Positions 59,881 to 64,000 of a stretch of 64,000 bases of DNA are shown here, in pieces. The DNA comes from Aquilaria yunnanensis. Lineage: Eukaryota > Streptophyta > Magnoliopsida > Malvales > Thymelaeaceae. Below the pieces are notes generated by a model. The model ran no database searches. It was not told where the DNA came from and saw only the letters and a program-made list of their open reading frames with translations. Position 1 is the first letter of the stretch, and each line of letters opens with the position of its first letter. Where the stretch lies: NCBI GenBank assembly GCA_039654915.1, contig CM077593.1, positions 83,122,501-83,186,500 of the forward strand. The letters run 5' to 3'. Made by a program: the position numbers and the translations under genes.

Positions 59881-60410
59881 AAGGCACTTATAGTCGAATC
59901 TATCCAGCTTACACCCCATTTAAAAAATTAAAGTGTATGGTAAAATGCATATATTGTCAATGCTTATAGATTTTCATATTCGATTCTTAATTTGGTTTTG
60001 TTAGTTAGTCAAGTTGTGTTCTTTGTTTTCTTTTCTTCTTTTTTGCTTTTGTACCAGTGAATTATGATCATGACTAAGGATAGAATATACACTAAAACTT
60101 TAGTTACCAAATGGAAAATAAAAAACTAATTCAAAAGAGTTAGTAAAATCTATAGAATATCAAATAAAGCAGTTAAAGAACATTGCTCAATTGTTACAAA
60201 TAGATGAATGTGTCTTAACTAAACCAAACACTAATTTTAAGTTTTTAGAAACAATCAGATGCAGCATTTAAAATCCATATATTTTTTAATTTTGGATATT
60301 CTTTATGATTTATTTGTTAATTACATCTTCTTTGTATTTGTTAATGTTAGTTAATTAACTATTTAATTACCCTTCTTTTGTTTCCAATTAATTATTAATT
60401 GATCTTAAGG
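59881..60410. other. AT-rich DNA without recognised content
   Basis: No gene or repeat family recognised. Confidence 0.4.
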
Positions 60411-60415
60411 TTAAG

Positions 60416-60570
60416 GCAACATCTAGCACGTGATATTTTGACAATCCCAATAGCTACAGTTGCTTTTGAGGCTACATTTAGTGCAAGAAGTTGAGTGGTT
60501 TATTCATACCGTGCATAGCTCTCAATTGAGATCATCCAAGCATTACTTTGTAAAGGAGATTAGCTTAAGG
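60416..60570 (+). pseudogene. hAT transposase dimerisation-domain relic
   Basis: One frame reads LARDILTIPIATVAFEATFS and, after stops, SIEIIQALLCKGD. This is the C-terminal hAT dimerisation domain pattern with three in-frame stops. No other part of the transposase was recognised nearby. Confidence 0.7.
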
Positions 60571-62245
60571 ACGTTCATGGTATGAGGAAAAAGAATAAAG
60601 TAAGTGTTTGAAATGTTTTTCAGCTACATAGAGTTTACTTATTTATAGTTAACTTGTTTAAACTGTTTACAACTCTTACAATTTTTTCAGAGAATGAAGC
60701 AACCAATGGTAATCAATCTACCCATTTAGAATCTGATTTGTTAAGTATGTTTCTATTATGTAAAGTTCATATTTAAAGTTGATTTAACAACATGAACATA
60801 TTATATACTAATTGAGACGTCTTCTTTGTGATACCATTAGCTTTTCCAATTTAACTTCTTATTTAAGTTTACATTTATACTTTCTGTTTAAAGTTATTGT
60901 GAACAAAATACTGTCACCATTAGTATATTTGTATATGTTTATTTATGCACCATTTGTTTGAAGTTATTGTAGACTCCTTTTTTCTTCTCTTAATGGGTGC
61001 TGGTATATTTGTGATTACTAGTTAGGAATATTATGAGGATTATGGTCTTTTAAGAGCATGTTATTTATTAAATTTGGATGATATTACTTGTTTAGAGCTC
61101 ATCATTTGACAAGAGCTGTAATTGTAAGGTTCAAAATGTTAAATTACAAAAAGAACTATGGCTAGCAATTTTAGTACCATCTCATCATATGATCCTTTTG
61201 CTGGATAGCTAGATTTGTTTACCTTAAATGTTTCAATAATTTTAATAGGCTACTTTTGTTGCATCTCGACACTTCCTTTCTATTGCTTTAAAAATGATAA
61301 CACACCATATGTCATAACCCCTTTTCGCTGCTCTTATATGTTGTTGTTCTAAGTGATTCCCTTTTGGTGATCATTGACAAAACCTCTAATAGCCTTTATA
61401 TACACCTATTCCACTTCCTTTTTCAATTTTGTAGGTTTGGCTCTAAGGTCCAAAGAAACACTAAAGCAATGACTCATTTTTTGCTACCTCTTGTTCTTCC
61501 AATGGCCACACCAAACATATAATGAAGCACTTATTGCTTATTTGGAAGCAAAGCACATTTGAAACTATAAACTTTTATAATTTGTTGACATTGGAACTTA
61601 GTTGTTTGTGGCTTTATAAAAACTTATGTTGAACTTAAATGAACTTTGAAATTTCCGATGGTCATCTCGGATATCTAGCAGTTAAAATGGTATTTCTAAT
61701 AGAAGTTATTTATAGCCAAATTCTGATAGTTAGTCATCATAATATTTTTTTTCCAAAAATGATAAATTGGATTGAGGTTGTTACAATGGCTTTTCTTTGA
61801 AAATGCTATTTCCGGTGAAAATGGTCGTAAAAAAGGCCTTAGAAAATTCTACTTTCTTTAGTAATATGTGTTTGGCCTTTTTTGAAGGAAGTTAAAGGAA
61901 GGAGAAAATGTGAGATTTTTGTTAAATAATTGGGGGAAGAATTCATGTTTTATGGTCAGATTCCAACGTTGTATAGACTCAAGTCTGTAAAAATTGTGTA
62001 GTAAAGGAGATGAGGGGATAGGTGGAGGGTTATTAATGGCATTGAGTATAGAGGTGGCAAAGATGTTTAAGGGGGGAGGATGTTGGAGAATTTGTAGAAT
62101 TCTAACAGTTCTTAGAAGATGTGATCTGTTTCAACACGGCTGCACCAAACAATCTTGGTAGCTTGATTTAAGTGGTGCTTACTCTTTTCATCTGCCAGTT
62201 GATGATTAGCCATCGAAGTGGAATTAATGGATTCCAAAAAAGGTT
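60571..62245. other. Intergenic DNA without recognised content
   Basis: AT-rich. No ORF, RNA gene or repeat family that I can support. Confidence 0.4.
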
Positions 62246-62249
62246 AGAG

Positions 62250-63466
62250 CCAATTCATTTTAATTTAACTTAATAAAAAATGACTTATTTTTATTTTAGA
62301 ACTTTTTTTATCTGAAACCAATTTCATTTAAAAGACAATATTATGTAGATGTAATAATTCATTTGAAAATAAATTTTATGATATTATTAAATTTTTGTGA
62401 ATTTTTATTTTTAATGCCTAAAATTAGATAAAATCATAAAAATTTAGTAACATTGATTATTACACCTACATAATATTGATTTTTAAATAAAATTAATTTT
62501 AGGTAAAAAAAATGTAAAAATAAGGCTAAAATGTGCATATGGTCCTCCAACTTGACAAATTCAAGTGAGTTAGTCTTTTTATTTAACTCAGTAGGAGTTC
62601 ATCCTCTAACTTTCTAGATTTAGCGTTTTAGTCCATAAAGTTTACTAAGCTAAACGAGTTAGTCCATCTTTTAACGGAAGGCATCCAGCTCGGTAAAGGT
62701 TTGACTTAATGGTGTATGTTAGTGAACAGGTAGATTAAAAATGAATAGAGGCGGCGACAATAAAGGGATTCGAGTTTGACAATATAAACTCCACCACATC
62801 AAAGTCATCAAGCAAAAAACCAGAAATCGGTGCAGAGGCGGTGCGATAGAGGCATACCTTTGTGGTTGAAAGCGGCAAAGGGTGGCGATTTGGTGAGAAT
62901 CGATTCAGCAAAGGGTGGTGATTTAGTGATTCGAAAGATGTGAAACTGATGGGAGATGAGAGATTCGGTGATTTGTTGATTCGATAGATGTAAGACCGAT
63001 AGGAGATAGGAGACGAGGCCAATGCGATGGTCAAAGAGGCAAGAGTGACGGTGAGGGGAAGAAGGGGGTTGGTAAAAGAAGGGCACGGGCGCATTGAGGG
63101 CAGCGAGAATCGACGAGCACGAGGGTGCCAGATTTTCGGGTGGTCAATGGCAAATAGGCAGCGCATTTTTGTTTCCTTTGTTTCTCACCAAACCTAAGCT
63201 CAGCAAACCCCCCCCCCCCCCAAGCCCCATGCCAAATAAGCAGCACATATAACCCAGCCATACCACATCAACAACATATAAGCCTTCCATCCAATTTGGA
63301 CTAACTCATAAATTTTTGCCAAGTTGAGGGACTAACATGCACTTAGTTAAAGACAAATGACTAACTCATTAGAGTTGGCCAAGTTGAGGGACCATGTATG
63401 CATTTTGGCCTAAAAATAAAAATAATTCATTTCGAATTAAGTTAATTTAAATTAAAATGAATTTGA
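62250..63466. mobile_element. AT-rich palindromic MITE interrupted by a MULE-like element
   Basis: The left arm (AATTCATTTTAATTTAACTT, then ATTTTTATTTTAG) and right arm (CTAAAAATAAAAATAATTCA, then AATTTAAATTAAAATGAATT) are inverted copies. An inner pair ATTATGTAGATGTAATAATT / ATTATTACACCTACATAATA supports the palindrome. It is related to 34338-34640. The MULE-like element 62524-63410 sits in its right arm. Confidence 0.55.
62524..63410. mobile_element. Non-autonomous MULE-like element, 887 bp
   Basis: It starts GGCTAAAATGTGCATATGGT and ends ATGTATGCATTTTGGCC, with extended terminal inverted repeats (CAACTTG...GAGTTAGTC). A perfect 9-bp duplication TAAAAATAA flanks it (62515-62523 and 63411-63419). 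The GC-richer interior (62740-63240) has short minus-strand frames, a C/G homopolymer near 63211 and no recognised transposase. Confidence 0.85.
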
Positions 63467-64000
63467 TTTTAATGTTCATGTCCAGAAAGTTCTTCAACAT
63501 TGTCCTTCAACCATGCTAAATCTAGTTCATCATAGGGTTGCCGTTGATCACAACATTTTATGCTAGCTCATTGTGCAAGATAGTATGCGAATTAATGGAT
63601 ACTATTTTGGTTAGATACAATTAATCTTTTTAATTTGGATGCAAATATGAAATTGATGGCACTTTGATGAAGTGAATGGACTAGTTGTTGGTGAAAAATC
63701 CTAAATGAATTGCCTTGTTCATTTTTTAACAATGTATACAAGAAAGCATGGTAAACTATTTGCTTCATTTGGGTGTAGGTCTTATAGAGGAGAAGAAACA
63801 ATTAATGTGATTTTTAACAAGCTTCAAATATTTGATTTTCAAGTACTAAATGAGATTCAAACGTTATCTTTCTTTAAATTATCAATAGGTGCTTAAAGTT
63901 AAAATATAGTTCAATGAAATGGGTGTGTAGTCTGTGTTTGGCTATTAACAAGCTTCAAATATCTAATTTTCAAATATTAAATGAGAATCAAGCCTTATTA
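63467..64000. other. Intergenic DNA to the window end
   Basis: No gene or repeat family recognised. Two similar words, ACAAGCTTCAAATAT, occur at 63818 and 63948. Confidence 0.4.

Noticed and set aside
1..64000. tRNA, rRNA or other structured RNA genes
   Set aside because: None could be recognised by eye on either strand; a tRNAscan-SE or Infernal run would settle this.

Overview
The window is nuclear DNA of a eudicot plant. It holds spliced plant genes with GT-AG introns (a TMEM135/Tim17-like gene and an MBD8-like gene), plant LTR retrotransposons of several lineages, MULE- and Stowaway-type MITEs and AT-rich intergenic DNA. The species cannot be named from sequence alone. The layout is gene-poor on the left, two single-copy genes in the middle, and transposon-rich on the right.

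Positions 1-28890 are one nested transposon complex. The host is a Ty1/copia element of SIRE/Maximus type. Its 5' LTR is cut by the window edge, its 3' LTR is 27478-28890, and gag, pol and an extra 3' ORF are decayed. It was hit by a 1.5 kb solo LTR (3378-4909, in integrase) and by a minus-strand solo LTR of a Tat-like Ty3/gypsy element (6421-9276 plus 23848-24478, TSD ATGTC, in RNase H). That solo LTR was in turn invaded by a full-length Tat-like element (9277-23842, TSD AACAG). Its two 2061-bp LTRs are almost identical, so the insertion is young.

The innermost element is the highlight. It has a degenerate gag and I see no reverse transcriptase, RNase H or integrase. In their place are four intact, intronless, sense-strand ORFs: three tandem paralogues of exactly 182 aa (16701-17249, 17498-18046, 18263-18811), then a LONELY GUY (LOG) cytokinin-activating enzyme homologue of 209 aa (19234-19863). 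The paralogues have a basic stretch next to a four-cysteine finger, resembling cysteine-rich nucleic-acid-binding proteins of carlavirus-type plant viruses. Paralogues 2 and 3 and LOG each follow a similar TATA promoter segment. Paralogue 1 instead follows a 140-bp tandem repeat with TGACGTCA and GATAAG motifs. Downstream of LOG lie two hairpin-forming tandem arrays before the polypurine tract. This looks like a non-autonomous retroelement carrying a multi-gene cargo that may act on host cell proliferation; that function is inference.

Positions 28891-33170 hold Ty3/gypsy debris. Positions 33171-36142 are intergenic with a 9-bp-TSD MITE and an MTP1-like zinc transporter pseudogene. The TMEM135-like gene (36143-40617, +) has eight exons, including a GC-AG intron and a 663-bp tandem duplication that copies half of exon 4. 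The MBD8-like gene (49004-43539, -) has four exons with AT-hooks, a methyl-CpG-binding domain and zinc fingers. Positions 50375-59880 hold a decayed, minus-strand, pol-less Athila-like element. The rest carries a hAT transposase relic, an 887-bp MULE-like element inside an AT-rich palindromic MITE, and unremarkable DNA.
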